A DNA stretch of 64,000 bases from M0103 sp040386155 (GCA_040386155.1 JAZKFZ010000002.1:200088-264087); one strand, 5' to 3'; positions 34,198 to 44,334 are shown, counted from the first letter of the stretch. Notes: a model not told the origin generated them from the sequence alone. A program made the numbers and translations.

Positions 34198-35280
34198 ATG
34201 TGTATATTGAAAAGGGGATTGCTTGGAAGTTTATTGGGATTTTTTTCCATTACTTCATCCAAAGCGCAAGCAGATCCAAACCCGAATCCTATGAATGTTT
34301 TATTCATTGGTAACAGCTATACGCACATGAATAAAATGCCCGAAATGTTTGAGCAAATTGCGATCAGTAAAAAGATGAAAATCGAAGTTACAATGGACGC
34401 AAAAAGTAATCATACGTTCAAAATGCACTCCGAACGACCAGAACTTTATCAATCAATCAATTCAAAAAAGTGGGATTATGTTGTCCTTCAAGGTTTTAGT
34501 CGTGAGTTAATGTATGATTATTCTCAAATTGATACAGCTTCTATCCCTTATTTCAATAAAATTGTTGATTCAATTTATGCCAATAATCCGTGTACGAATA
34601 TTTTACTTTACATGACGTGGGGCTACAAGGAAGGAAGTACTTTAATTCCAGAAGCTGATACTTATCTGCACATGTCGGAGCGAATCGCAAATGGGTATAA
34701 ATACCTTTCAAATATTTACGATTTTCCAATTGTACCTGTAGGGGATGTGCACAAGTATGTGAGGGAGAACTATCCAACAATCAATTTATATCACGAAGAC
34801 AATCAACATCCTATGCCTGTGACTTCGTATTTAATTGCCTCGTCATTCTATACTGCAATATTCAAAAGTGAACCTACTGATGCATTTATTCCAAAATCTG
34901 TGAAACCGGAGGAGGCTAAATTGATGCAGGAGTCTGCTTATAAGGTTGTAAACGCTTCGATTGACACTTATAAGTTAAGAAAAAACACTTTGGAGGTTAA
35001 TTACGAGCGCACAAAAACTGGCGCATTCTATGCCTATTGTAAATCTCATTACGCCAACGCAACTTCAGTTACTTGGGATTTTGGTGATGGTTTTACTTCT
35101 AATGAGAAGAATGTGGCCCATCACTACAAAGCTGCAGGAACTTACTTTATTAAATTGACGGTAATGGATGATTGTGGTACTCGCAAAATATACCGTAAAG
35201 TCTATTTTAAAGAGCCTGTTCCGCCAAGTCATACGAAGCCTACCCAACCGACGAAGGGAGGAGGTAAAAAGAGTCTTTAG
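34198..35280 (+). CDS. Secreted SGNH/GDSL-like hydrolase with C-terminal PKD domain
   Basis: A protein of about 360 aa. Signal peptide (CILKRGLLGSLLGFFSITSSKAQ), then NVLFIGNSYTHMNKMP with the block-I GNS serine. YHEDNQHPMPVTSYLIA provides the D-x-x-H-like block V seen in SGNH enzymes. Residues ~270-345 form a PKD-type beta domain (ATSVTWDFGDGFTSNEKNVAHHYKAAGTYFIKL). The substrate is unknown, with esters of carbohydrate or lipid as candidates. An alternative GTG start lies at 34189. Its stop overlaps the stop of the convergent membrane acyltransferase gene by 3 bp. Confidence 0.78.
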   Translation: MCILKRGLLGSLLGFFSITSSKAQADPNPNPMNVLFIGNSYTHMNKMPEMFEQIAISKKMKIEVTMDAKSNHTFKMHSERPELYQSINSKKWDYVVLQGFSRELMYDYSQIDTASIPYFNKIVDSIYANNPCTNILLYMTWGYKEGSTLIPEADTYLHMSERIANGYKYLSNIYDFPIVPVGDVHKYVRENYPTINLYHEDNQHPMPVTSYLIASSFYTAIFKSEPTDAFIPKSVKPEEAKLMQESAYKVVNASIDTYKLRKNTLEVNYERTKTGAFYAYCKSHYANATSVTWDFGDGFTSNEKNVAHHYKAAGTYFIKLTVMDDCGTRKIYRKVYFKEPVPPSHTKPTQPTKGGGKKSL

Positions 35281-36392
35281 TCGAAGCGATATATTTTAGC
35301 CCAAAAATTGCTGATTGGCCGCAGGATAAACTCTAATTTCTTTTTTATTGCTTCGATATTTTTAATCAAAATCAAATGAAAAGTAATAAAAATAACTGCT
35401 CCCATTATTGCTTGGTATGGATCTAGATTTCTATTGAAAAATTTATTGACGCCAATCCCAATAATACTTCCATAGAGCACCACCATGTGGATAATGTAAA
35501 CTGTCAATGTGTTTTGCCCCATCTTTAGGAAAAGAGTTTGAGGAATATCTTTTAGTACTTTTTCTAAGATCATCAGTACGCCTAAAACCATCATTACCAT
35601 GCCGAGACGTTCAAAGAGCCAATCCAATTGATAGTACAATTGGTGCTTTCCAAAATAGTGAAAATCAAGCACGAGTAACATGGGTTTACTGGTGAAAAAT
35701 AAGAATGCTCCGATGGCAATAAACGGTAGCATAAAGGTCCAATTCTTTACTTTCTCTTTGTACTGATACAATATTGCTCCGATGGCTGCCCCAAACATTG
35801 TAAAGCCCATCCAAGGTGTTATTGGGAAGACTGCGCGGTGAAGAGGACCGTAGAACATGTTCTGAACGAAATAAGGCGCATTTTCAGGCCATGGTCTTAG
35901 AAATGGTAACTGCACAATATATAAATATGACCAAAACAGGGCAAATCCTACTATAAAATAGTAAATCCAGAGAGGGATCACTTTTATTTTTCGATACAAG
36001 CCAAATATCAAGAGAATCATCAAGATACCAAAGGCAATGCATTGTAGCACGTGAAAAGCGTACAATTGCAAGAGATAGCCCCAAAATATCAACTCAATAA
36101 CCCGCTTAAATCCTTTTTTAACACGAATGTTGCTCCAAAATGAGGTGTTGATATTGTTCAACATTAAATAGACAAAGACAATTCCTGTTACACTTAAGAA
36201 CATTGCACCTGTAAAACCTCTAATATACAACCACGTTGCGTAGGCTGGTAAAGCCAAATCTCGGTACGAATCATCAAGCGTTAGGTCAATAAAATGGCCT
36301 TCTAACATTAACAGAATGGCAATCGATCTTGCTAAGTCAATAAATTTTAAACGTCCTTTTGGCTGCGGTATTTGCTTTGTAGTTTCTGTCAT
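35277..36392 (-). CDS. Heparan-alpha-glucosaminide N-acetyltransferase-like (DUF1624) membrane protein
   Basis: A 371-aa protein with about ten membrane spans. The N-terminus GRLKFIDLARSIAILLMLEGHFIDL is the 'R..IDl.R..ai..M..gH' motif at the start of the HGSNAT/DUF1624 and acyltransferase-3-like families, with His as the probable acyl-accepting residue. The family moves acetyl groups across membranes to sugars. The acceptor here is unknown. A TATTTTTG box at 36410-36417 precedes the ATG. Confidence 0.7.
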   Translation of the reverse strand: MTETTKQIPQPKGRLKFIDLARSIAILLMLEGHFIDLTLDDSYRDLALPAYATWLYIRGFTGAMFLSVTGIVFVYLMLNNINTSFWSNIRVKKGFKRVIELIFWGYLLQLYAFHVLQCIAFGILMILLIFGLYRKIKVIPLWIYYFIVGFALFWSYLYIVQLPFLRPWPENAPYFVQNMFYGPLHRAVFPITPWMGFTMFGAAIGAILYQYKEKVKNWTFMLPFIAIGAFLFFTSKPMLLVLDFHYFGKHQLYYQLDWLFERLGMVMMVLGVLMILEKVLKDIPQTLFLKMGQNTLTVYIIHMVVLYGSIIGIGVNKFFNRNLDPYQAIMGAVIFITFHLILIKNIEAIKKKLEFILRPISNFWAKIYRFD

Positions 36393-36409
36393 TTGATTTG
36401 TTGGTGAAA

Positions 36410-36417
36410 CAAAAATA
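36410..36417 (-). promoter_or_regulatory. TATTTTTG -7 box
   Basis: Minus-strand TATTTTTG fits TAnnTTTG, 17 nt upstream of the membrane acyltransferase ATG. The -33 region is only T-rich. Confidence 0.4.
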
Positions 36418-36439
36418 AAAATAAAGATGAGAAAAAAAA

Positions 36440-38677
36440 CTATTCTATTTCAGAGGTCACTATTAGTTTAATTGTTTCCTCATAGCCTTGCATACCTATC
36501 TCAATGAATTTCATGTTTTTACCCGCAAACCCTTCAGTATTGAAGTGGACTTTGATTTGTGTTTTTTCACCTGGAGCCAATTGCTTTGCTGCTATTTCTG
36601 TTTTCAAAAATGTAAAAGGTGTTGTTGGATCATTTAGTTGAACGGTTTCCTTTGACTCATTAACGATTTCAAATGTAGCCTCAATTTCTTCTCCCGCTTT
36701 AACCTTGAATGCATCATACACTGGTTGTTCGCAGCGAAGCGGAAATATTTTCCGATCATCCAAATAGCTTACGCTTTGAATTTCTACTTTTCTTTCAATA
36801 GCAGCTGCTCTCGAATACACAGAATTTTTCTGGTCATGAAAATTATCACTCGTCAATGTATTTGCTGTATATTCTCCGAAGGGTGCTCCTTGAAAAACTA
36901 ATTTTCCGCCGTTTAGTGCCTTTCCATCAAAATAGGGAACAAAAACGCCATTGTTATAGCTTTTCAAGTAATTGATGAAAGAGCTAATTCTTCGCTTAGT
37001 GAGATTTACATTGTAATCTGTTTTGTGCAGTGGACTTGCAAATCCTTTGATTGTAACCTTAATTTGAGCTCCTTTCTGAAGTTCCTCTAGCAATAAATCG
37101 CGGAATAAGAACATGTCTTTTACTCCTTGATCTACATATTCAATAAAAAATGATTCGATATCTTCTTTAGCTTCTTCAGCTTTTTCAGTTGAAAGCCCAG
37201 ATGAATACTCTTGTTGATATTTTTCTAGCATTTCACGATAGTCATTGTAACCCAGGAGGTAGTTCACTTTTGTAAGTGTGTCCCACGTTTTGGGATCTGG
37301 ACAATCATTATGAAAATACAGCGTAACTGGAAGTCGTTTGTTTAGTTCTGCTAGTGTTTCTTTCTTTGTTGGGGGATCTAATTTAATGGGAGGAATTCCC
37401 GAAAAAACATCGCTACAGCAAGTTGGATTTTTTGCAAAAAGAACCCCCATTCTATTACTTGAAACATAGGAAGTATCTGATGCTTTGAAGTAATACAGAT
37501 CATTTGCACTGCTGTTGATTGGTAAACCAACATTGATTGGCTCCTCAAATTGGGTGGAAAACTGCGAATAAAATACGTCATGTCCGCCAAAACCATCATG
37601 CCACGACGATGAAAAATAAAGTTTTTTCTGCTTCCCATCCCACCACGGAGAGATATCATTATCGATTGAATTAATGTTTTTGATAGCTTTTACTTTCCCA
37701 AATTGATTTCCATTTTTAATAATGGAATAGTATAGGTCGAGCCCGCCCTCACTATCTTCGCGATTGGATGAAAAGAACAAAACTTCATTTCCTTCCAACT
37801 CTCCAATGCATGGCATGGTGGTATTACTGCCTGCTTCGTTGATGATTTCACCTAGTGAATCTGCTCCCGACCATTTTCCATTTTCATAGCGCGCTACCAT
37901 TATTTTACAACGATAATTATACGATTCCTCCTCACAAAGACTGAAATAAAATCGCTTTCCATCAAGTGAGAAAGTACCGTTTCCGGTATTTAACTTTTCA
38001 TAAAATAGGTCATCTAGTTTTTTACCATCTTCAAATTTCCCTTCTTTCATTGCTGAATTGTATAGTCGGGTGTGGTAATTTTTGCTGTATACTTCTTCGC
38101 TTGCATTCACAGAATCAGATCGTAAAGAAGAAAAGATAAATTGTCCATTGTGAATGGAATGTCCAAATTCTGAGTCGGTGGTATTGATGGTAGCAGGCAG
38201 ACGGAAAAAATTCAAGTCCGTAGTGTCTTTTAATGCTGATTTCGCCCAAAGACACGATTCTAACTCTCTTTTAGATTTAATATATGGATAGTCCTTTTTC
38301 TGTTTGGCGTATTTTTTCTTTGCCTTTTTAAACGTTTCAATGGCCTCGTCATATTTACCATTTTGCTTTTGCATTAGCCCAACATTGAGCAAAGAGTAAC
38401 TGTAAATGCTAGTTCCCTCTTTCTCATACACTTTTTGATAGTAATATTCTGCTTTTCGATAATCCTTAAATGCTTTCAACGATTCGGCATATTTCCAAAG
38501 CAGCTCCACTGAATTGGAGTCGATGGCCAAAGCTTTTTGATATAATTCTACCGCATAGTAATAGTCACCCTTTTGATGTTTCTCATCAGCAGATTTAATA
38601 TAAGCATTGATTTTGCTTTGCCCAAAGGCAATGTTGCAAAAAAGTGTTATTGCTATAATCAGATATAATCTGGGCAT
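36440..38677 (-). CDS. TPR-PD40-OmpA protein with C-terminal DUF1573-like domain (PorE-like)
   Basis: A 745-aa protein. Signal peptide (IIAITLFCNIAFGQ). TPR-like repeats cover residues ~25-160 (KGDYYYAVELYQKALAIDSNS, ..YDEAIETFKKA..). PD40/WD40-like blades cover ~185-420 (FIFSSLRSD, NEVLFFSSNREDSEGGLDLYYS, KLYFSSSWHDGFGGHDVFYS). An OmpA-like peptidoglycan-binding domain covers ~525-655 (KVTIKGFASPLHKTDYNVNLTKRR). The last ~75 residues resemble DUF1573 (ATFEIVNESKETVQL ... LAPGEKTQIKVHF). The first three parts match PorE-type periplasmic proteins that tie SprF/PorP-like barrels to the cell wall. It overlaps the PorP/SprF gene by 19 nt. Confidence 0.85.
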   Translation of the reverse strand: MPRLYLIIAITLFCNIAFGQSKINAYIKSADEKHQKGDYYYAVELYQKALAIDSNSVELLWKYAESLKAFKDYRKAEYYYQKVYEKEGTSIYSYSLLNVGLMQKQNGKYDEAIETFKKAKKKYAKQKKDYPYIKSKRELESCLWAKSALKDTTDLNFFRLPATINTTDSEFGHSIHNGQFIFSSLRSDSVNASEEVYSKNYHTRLYNSAMKEGKFEDGKKLDDLFYEKLNTGNGTFSLDGKRFYFSLCEEESYNYRCKIMVARYENGKWSGADSLGEIINEAGSNTTMPCIGELEGNEVLFFSSNREDSEGGLDLYYSIIKNGNQFGKVKAIKNINSIDNDISPWWDGKQKKLYFSSSWHDGFGGHDVFYSQFSTQFEEPINVGLPINSSANDLYYFKASDTSYVSSNRMGVLFAKNPTCCSDVFSGIPPIKLDPPTKKETLAELNKRLPVTLYFHNDCPDPKTWDTLTKVNYLLGYNDYREMLEKYQQEYSSGLSTEKAEEAKEDIESFFIEYVDQGVKDMFLFRDLLLEELQKGAQIKVTIKGFASPLHKTDYNVNLTKRRISSFINYLKSYNNGVFVPYFDGKALNGGKLVFQGAPFGEYTANTLTSDNFHDQKNSVYSRAAAIERKVEIQSVSYLDDRKIFPLRCEQPVYDAFKVKAGEEIEATFEIVNESKETVQLNDPTTPFTFLKTEIAAKQLAPGEKTQIKVHFNTEGFAGKNMKFIEIGMQGYEETIKLIVTSEIE

Positions 38678-39660
38678 ACTCTGTGAATGGCTTTACTTGG
38701 TCTAAAATGATGTAATATGTAGCGCACTGCAAATTCCATTCCACCACGCGCGTAACTTGCGGGTACTAATTTGGAATAGTTGATGTCGTAACTAATTCCT
38801 GCAAACCAATTGTTGTAATCCATTCCAACAGAAATAAACATTGCATCTCGATTTCGGTAGAAAAATCCACCATAAAACGCTACGTATTTCTTCGTTGTAT
38901 TTGTGAAGTAATATTTTGCTTGCGTACCAACAACAAATTCGCGATACACTCCTTGAACGTTGAATTGCAATGATGGTACAATGTCCCAATCAATATCTAA
39001 TTTATAAATGCCTTTTGCGAACGCAGAAAAACGAATATCTCTCCGTATTGTTGTATTAAAGAATCCTTGATTTGGCCGGTTTAAGTTGTGCAAGCCCACT
39101 CCAGCATTTATTTTTTTTCGCTCATTGATTCTAAACTCATAGGAGATTCCAGTCCCTACGGAAAAATTTGTTTTTCGATCATTTTGATAGAGTTCGTTGG
39201 TTGGTAGATTTGGATCGAATTGTTGACCATTAAATTGATTATCGAAATAGAAGTTGTTCCAATTTACTTGCCGATGATTCATTCCCACATTTAAACCAAA
39301 CCTGAGATTGTGTGTTGAATCTGCACTCAATTTTAATTGATAAGCAACATTTCCTTGTACTTCAATCGTTCTAAGCTTTCCATCGCCTGAAACATCATGA
39401 AAGAACAATAGACCATAACCAAGTTGGGGCTGTTTGTTCCATTTTGAATCTGCAGAAAGTGAAAAGGTAGTGAATGGTTTAGTGACTGCTCTCCATTGAT
39501 CTCTCAAGTTGCCCACAAATCGGTAGTCACCATTAAAATGACCTGCATTGGCTGGATTCTGAAAAAGTGGATTATCATTGAATTGTGACCAATGAATATC
39601 TTGACCAACCGAAAGTTGGGCAAAAAATAGCAGTCCAAGAGTGGTGATAATTAATCTCAT
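38659..39660 (-). CDS. PorP/SprF-family type IX secretion membrane protein
   Basis: A 333-aa outer-membrane barrel. Signal peptide (IITTLGLLFFAQLSVGQ), then DIHWSQFNDNPLFQNPANAGHFNGDYRFVGNLRDQWRAVTKPF, the highly conserved PorP/SprF N-terminus. SprF-like proteins help secrete and anchor cargo that carries a type-B sorting domain. The cargo gene lies 69 bp upstream (39730-43014) and the PorE-like gene overlaps its end, giving a cargo-barrel-anchor order. Confidence 0.92.
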   Translation of the reverse strand: MRLIITTLGLLFFAQLSVGQDIHWSQFNDNPLFQNPANAGHFNGDYRFVGNLRDQWRAVTKPFTTFSLSADSKWNKQPQLGYGLLFFHDVSGDGKLRTIEVQGNVAYQLKLSADSTHNLRFGLNVGMNHRQVNWNNFYFDNQFNGQQFDPNLPTNELYQNDRKTNFSVGTGISYEFRINERKKINAGVGLHNLNRPNQGFFNTTIRRDIRFSAFAKGIYKLDIDWDIVPSLQFNVQGVYREFVVGTQAKYYFTNTTKKYVAFYGGFFYRNRDAMFISVGMDYNNWFAGISYDINYSKLVPASYARGGMEFAVRYILHHFRPSKAIHRVCPDYI

Positions 39661-39729
39661 TCGACAATGAAATTAAACAAAAAATGGGAGATTACAAAGT
39701 TGATCTAGATTTCTTTACTAAGAAAATTC

Positions 39730-42700
39730 TTAACGTAGAAGGGTCACAAAACCACGTTTCACAATTTCATTTCCTGCAGCGTCGTGAATGGTGAGCATGT
39801 AAATGTAGGTAGCAGTTTCAGCAAATTTTCCGTTTGAAAGTTTGCCACACCATTGTTCGTTGGGGTCAGAAGAATTGAAAATTTCTTGGCCCCAACGATC
39901 AAAAATTACAAAACGATAGTCTTTTGGATCAAATTGGGAAACTTCTGGATAAAAACAAGGGTTGATTCCTTCTGGCGTAAAACTATTGGGAATATAGATT
40001 AATGGTTCAAATACGTTGCAAACAATGTTGGAACGACTAATTTTTGGATCATTGTAAATATTACCCCCTTCCACTGCTTCTACATAATAACATACTCGTC
40101 CTTTGAAATTAGGATCAGTGAGTTGGTCTTGAAACGAAAGTCGATCAAATGGTGATGTAGCGTAAATACTTGGGGAAAATACACTGTCAATTCCTCTAAA
40201 AATAGTGTACTCCACAACTTCACCATCAAATTTTTCATAAGGATTCCACTGAAGATAAGAACTTAAAGTAATATCTTCCTTTTGAAGATTAAGTAGAATC
40301 GTTTTGGCAATATTGGAGCTGGGACCAAAATTTCCGCAATCATCCATTGGACGAACACGATAGGAATACGAAACATTTTGTACATCAACATCAGTATCAA
40401 TGTACGTTGTTTGCATTCCTACTACAGGTAATTGTACCAACGGAACAAACGCTCCAGAAGCATCTGCTTTTTCTATCAAGATAAAATCTACAGCCGCCAA
40501 ATTGTCGATGAGATGTTCAATCACGATTTGTTTAAGATCCACAGAGGCGACTTGCAAATAGTTAAAACTTGGTCCAGCTGGCGCAATTACACTCAAACAA
40601 ATTTTATTCGAATAGGAGGTGTCTCCACTGGCACTTATTGCTCGAATGTAGAAGCAATAATCTTTCAAAAGTTCAACATCAACAGTGAAAAAAGTATCAA
40701 TAGTGGCACCATATACGCTCCAATTTAATCCAGCTTCGTGACCAATAATTTCATACGTTGATAAATCATTCCATCCAATGTAGTTGGTCCAGTTCAGGGC
40801 TACTTGACGGTCACACAATGATAGTTCTTGACTTGCAAAAATGGTAGTATGTACATTTGCTTTTGCAGAGGTTTGGAAAGTTGGCGGAAAGGCTGGTGTA
40901 TAGCAAGAATCGAATGCTGCAACAGAGTAGGAGAGTGGTCCAGCATCTGTATTGACTGTATGAGCGTAATTGGTATTTCCGATACCCCAAACAGTATCTA
41001 ACTCAAAAATAAAACCATTCGCATCAAAGGTATAGACGACATATCCATAGGTGTCAGGCTGCTGGTTTTGATTCCAACTAATTATCACATTTCCAGTTAG
41101 GGTGTCAACAGTTGCGCTTGATATGATTGGTATATTTGGCGTAAGCATGTCTTCTAAATCGTCTCCTACAATATTGGAAGTAAAGTCGCACGGTACATTG
41201 GGTAAGACCACTTGATAACTCAGAAAAGCCTCACAAATATCAATCGTATCCAAATAGTTATGAGTGGCATACGACACACTGTCGATCATTGTCCAAGTTC
41301 CCGCTGGATATTCACGATAAATGTGATAGTAATTATTCATGGAAACCAATTGTGGAGTTGCAGGTTGATTCCATGTAAGTTGAGCTGTGCCATTGTTAGG
41401 ATTCACAAGATTCATGTGAATATTTGCTACGGTGTCGCTATTTCTGAGTGTATTTCCATCACAACCAGAGATTACAGAGATGAAAAAATCGTTGTTAGTG
41501 TTAATTGCAGGAATTGTGATGGAATTGACAGCAATATTCGTTTCTGTGGCTAATAGTCCTCCTTGCAAGGAATGAATTTCATACCCCAAAAATGTTCCAA
41601 AAGGATCGTTGACTGCATTCCAATTGATCGTCAAATTACCAGCGATATCTGTTTGAATACAATTAATTTGTGTTGCCTGAATAACGCCTGGATTTACAAT
41701 AATAATCGTTACCGTGGCGTAGCTCACTTTTGGTATTTGACAAAAATCGTCTTGTACCCTGAACACAAAGTGATACGGAATGGTGTCTAAGGCGATTCCA
41801 TTCGTTCCAACGAGATGGTCGCAGTCTGTTTGCCAACTGAAGTTGGTAGCAACTCCCTGTGTTCCACTGATAATTGGTGTTGCATTTAGCGTAGCACATG
41901 GTTGTATATCACAGCCTGATGTTGATGTAAAATTGGTGCCAAAAAGGGGGCCTGAAGCAGACAGAAAGTTGGTTTGAGGTGTACCATCTTGTAAAACTTC
42001 CAAATCTGTTGCTGTAAGTGTGAAGTTCACTAATGTTCCAGCGTCAACGGTCGTTTCGAACGATCCAGCAAACGGGGCTGTAATTACGGGAGGATTATTG
42101 ACTGTAGAGCAAGGCATAATCACTAATTGCATTTCGCGCTCTACTTCAGAGATGAGTATGCCATTACGGTATGATTTCACAAGAATTTTAACTACGTAAT
42201 TGCCTATGGTGAAACTAGTGAATTCAATTTCACCCGATTGGGGATCTACAGTCGCAGTTATATTTCCTGGGTCGAGTGTTGAATTTGGGGTGGGACTTGA
42301 AGCCGAGAACCCCGCAACAAAAGGCACTGGAATTGGGTTTGTTGGTGGATTGTAAATTCCTGTAGGGAAATTATTCAGGGGTGCTGAAAAAGAGATTGCA
42401 AGAGAATCTAGGTCGGGATCAACAGCATTCATGTTGTAGCGAAAAGGTTCACCTGCGCAGCTTACAAAGTAAGGTTCCTGAAGAAAAACCGGCGAGTTAT
42501 CTTTGCACACATCCGCAATGGAATTAGGTGCATTAAACATTTTTGCTGTCAATGTAATTCCATAAATGGATGGAGTGCTTAGATTGGTAATGTTGTTGCT
42601 TCGCGAAAAATTTTCATACGTAAAAATCCATCCCATTGGTCCTGGAATTCCATTCAAAAGAACAGGAGCACTTTTATACACTACTTTTTCGATGGCTCCA

Positions 42701-43014
42701 ATTCCATTGCCACTATTACTTCCCACTCCACACTCTAGTGGTACTGGTGATCCAGCTACAGGAGTACAATTCGGAGAAATGTCTGTTCTACTTTGAAAAA
42801 AGACGGTAATGTTCGTAAGTGTTGGGTGATTCCATACGCGAATGTTTTCAGAAACGGTATTGACTTCTGCGCCATTGCAATCACGATAAAAAACCAATTG
42901 AAAAACATAACCAGCACCCTGACATTCCCATGTAATTTCTCCTCCCATCACATGCGAAGCACGCAAGCTATTAGAAGCAAAAGTGAAAATTAATATGAGG
43001 ATAAAATGTTTCAA
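39730..43014 (-). CDS. Large secreted adhesin-like protein with T9SS type B sorting domain
   Basis: A 1094-aa protein. Signal peptide (FILILIFTFASNSLRA), then SHVMGGEITWECQGAGYVFQLVFYRDCNG, an N-terminal module common in Bacteroidota surface proteins. The middle contains several fibronectin-III/cadherin-like beta domains (repeating W.N/W.P and Y.V.A.. patterns). The last ~90 residues (IYIPNSFTPEGINPCFYPE ... FVIFDRWGQEIFNSSDPNEQWCGK ... TYIYMLTIHDAAGNEIVKRGFVTLLR) are the gliding-motility-associated type-B C-terminal domain. The start codon is TTG (43014), which gives an ideal signal peptide. It is the first gene of the unit with the PorP/SprF and PorE-like genes. Confidence 0.9.
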   Translation of the reverse strand: MKHFILILIFTFASNSLRASHVMGGEITWECQGAGYVFQLVFYRDCNGAEVNTVSENIRVWNHPTLTNITVFFQSRTDISPNCTPVAGSPVPLECGVGSNSGNGIGAIEKVVYKSAPVLLNGIPGPMGWIFTYENFSRSNNITNLSTPSIYGITLTAKMFNAPNSIADVCKDNSPVFLQEPYFVSCAGEPFRYNMNAVDPDLDSLAISFSAPLNNFPTGIYNPPTNPIPVPFVAGFSASSPTPNSTLDPGNITATVDPQSGEIEFTSFTIGNYVVKILVKSYRNGILISEVEREMQLVIMPCSTVNNPPVITAPFAGSFETTVDAGTLVNFTLTATDLEVLQDGTPQTNFLSASGPLFGTNFTSTSGCDIQPCATLNATPIISGTQGVATNFSWQTDCDHLVGTNGIALDTIPYHFVFRVQDDFCQIPKVSYATVTIIIVNPGVIQATQINCIQTDIAGNLTINWNAVNDPFGTFLGYEIHSLQGGLLATETNIAVNSITIPAINTNNDFFISVISGCDGNTLRNSDTVANIHMNLVNPNNGTAQLTWNQPATPQLVSMNNYYHIYREYPAGTWTMIDSVSYATHNYLDTIDICEAFLSYQVVLPNVPCDFTSNIVGDDLEDMLTPNIPIISSATVDTLTGNVIISWNQNQQPDTYGYVVYTFDANGFIFELDTVWGIGNTNYAHTVNTDAGPLSYSVAAFDSCYTPAFPPTFQTSAKANVHTTIFASQELSLCDRQVALNWTNYIGWNDLSTYEIIGHEAGLNWSVYGATIDTFFTVDVELLKDYCFYIRAISASGDTSYSNKICLSVIAPAGPSFNYLQVASVDLKQIVIEHLIDNLAAVDFILIEKADASGAFVPLVQLPVVGMQTTYIDTDVDVQNVSYSYRVRPMDDCGNFGPSSNIAKTILLNLQKEDITLSSYLQWNPYEKFDGEVVEYTIFRGIDSVFSPSIYATSPFDRLSFQDQLTDPNFKGRVCYYVEAVEGGNIYNDPKISRSNIVCNVFEPLIYIPNSFTPEGINPCFYPEVSQFDPKDYRFVIFDRWGQEIFNSSDPNEQWCGKLSNGKFAETATYIYMLTIHDAAGNEIVKRGFVTLLR

Positions 43015-43074
43015 TAGTTAGTAAACGTAAAAATGAACGTTGTAGTATAGACGATTTGAGCTTCTTGAGGTTGT

Positions 43075-44334
43075 TTATCCAGCTGTGACAACAGTAAATT
43101 TGTTCCAATCGAGGTATTTTTTTGCCAACTCCTGTAATCGTGCAGGGGTGAATTTTTTAATTCCGTCGATTACTTTATCAAGATACGATGAATCTAACTG
43201 ATAGTTATCCAGATTCACATCTAAATCAAGCATTGCATAGGCGCCGTCTACACTTTTTAACAATTGACCAAGCATGTAATTTTTCACCAAGTTTAATTCT
43301 TCTTCGGGCACTAGCTCATTCTTCAAGCGCTCTATTTCAAACTTTATTTCATCGATAGCAGCGTCTTTTACTTCATTGCCCACTTCTGTGGCGATTAAAA
43401 AATACCCGCTAGCATTTGTTTCAATCACCATGCTTCCAATTCCATACGTGTATCCTTTGTCTTCACGAATATTGGTCATTAATCGACTTCCAAAATAATC
43501 GCCAAGGATGGTATTTAAGATCTGGAAATCAATATAATCGTTATGATTTTTATTGAAAAGTGTCCGCCCGATGCGAATGGCAGTTTGAAGTGCATTTTTT
43601 TTGTCGTCGTGAAAATTTCCTGCCAGATTAGCAAAATTTGCTTCAAATTTAATTGCTTCATTGCTTGCCCACCCCTTCAAAATGGTCGACATTTCAACTA
43701 TACTTTCTTCCTCAAAAGCACCGCAAACAACAATCTTGTAAAGTCCATTTATGTAAGCTTCTTCATAAAAGGATTTCAAATCTGTGCTGGTAATTTTCTC
43801 AAAATCTTCCTCTTCAACAATGGCGGCGTATGCAGTACCATCAAATAATTTGGTTTGAAAAAGTCGTTGCGCTTTGGTACTCACTTTTTCATTGTTCACT
43901 TTGAACTTTTGTTTTCTGTCGGCAATAAGTTCTTCCAATTCATTTTCATCAAAAATTGAATTATTGATGGCATCCTGAAAAATCCTCAGAATTGCATTCA
44001 TGTTTTCCTTGAGGGAATATATGCTAATGACAGAATACTCGATACCAGCATTTGATTCATAAAAAGCGCCCAAATTATTCAACTCATTTTGAATTTGTGT
44101 CGATGATTTTGTAGCTGTACCAGATAAGAGGAAGCCATTCATAATTGAAGCAAGTCCTTTTTTGCTAGCATGAATAGCACCTGCACGGAAGTACAATTCT
44201 ACTTTTGCGGTTTCATCCGGTACTTCATTCATCCAAAACAACTTGCAATTTGGACCAAGATCCATTCGTTTCGAAGAAAGAAATTCAATCGTTTGAATGG
44301 ACTGAACTTCTGGTACCAATTGTCGATTAATCAT
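43075..44334 (-). CDS. M16 peptidase-family protein, inactive-type subunit
   Basis: A 419-aa protein with the paired M16 (insulinase/MPP-like) domains. The zinc motif HXXEH is missing: the equivalent stretch is LASIMNGFLLSGT. It keeps the 'ILGDYFGSRLMTNIREDKGYTYGIGS' segment (R..Y substrate-binding pair) typical of the non-catalytic partner. It overlaps by 8 nt the gene of the HLFEH-bearing M16 protein, with which it probably forms a heterodimer, as in known bacterial pairs. Confidence 0.9.
   Translation of the reverse strand: MINRQLVPEVQSIQTIEFLSSKRMDLGPNCKLFWMNEVPDETAKVELYFRAGAIHASKKGLASIMNGFLLSGTATKSSTQIQNELNNLGAFYESNAGIEYSVISIYSLKENMNAILRIFQDAINNSIFDENELEELIADRKQKFKVNNEKVSTKAQRLFQTKLFDGTAYAAIVEEEDFEKITSTDLKSFYEEAYINGLYKIVVCGAFEEESIVEMSTILKGWASNEAIKFEANFANLAGNFHDDKKNALQTAIRIGRTLFNKNHNDYIDFQILNTILGDYFGSRLMTNIREDKGYTYGIGSMVIETNASGYFLIATEVGNEVKDAAIDEIKFEIERLKNELVPEEELNLVKNYMLGQLLKSVDGAYAMLDLDVNLDNYQLDSSYLDKVIDGIKKFTPARLQELAKKYLDWNKFTVVTAG

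Noticed and set aside
41212..41553. 113-aa plus-strand ORF in the 1094-aa cargo gene
   Set aside because: It is antisense to a well-supported coding frame with a signal peptide and sorting domain, with no family resemblance of its own.
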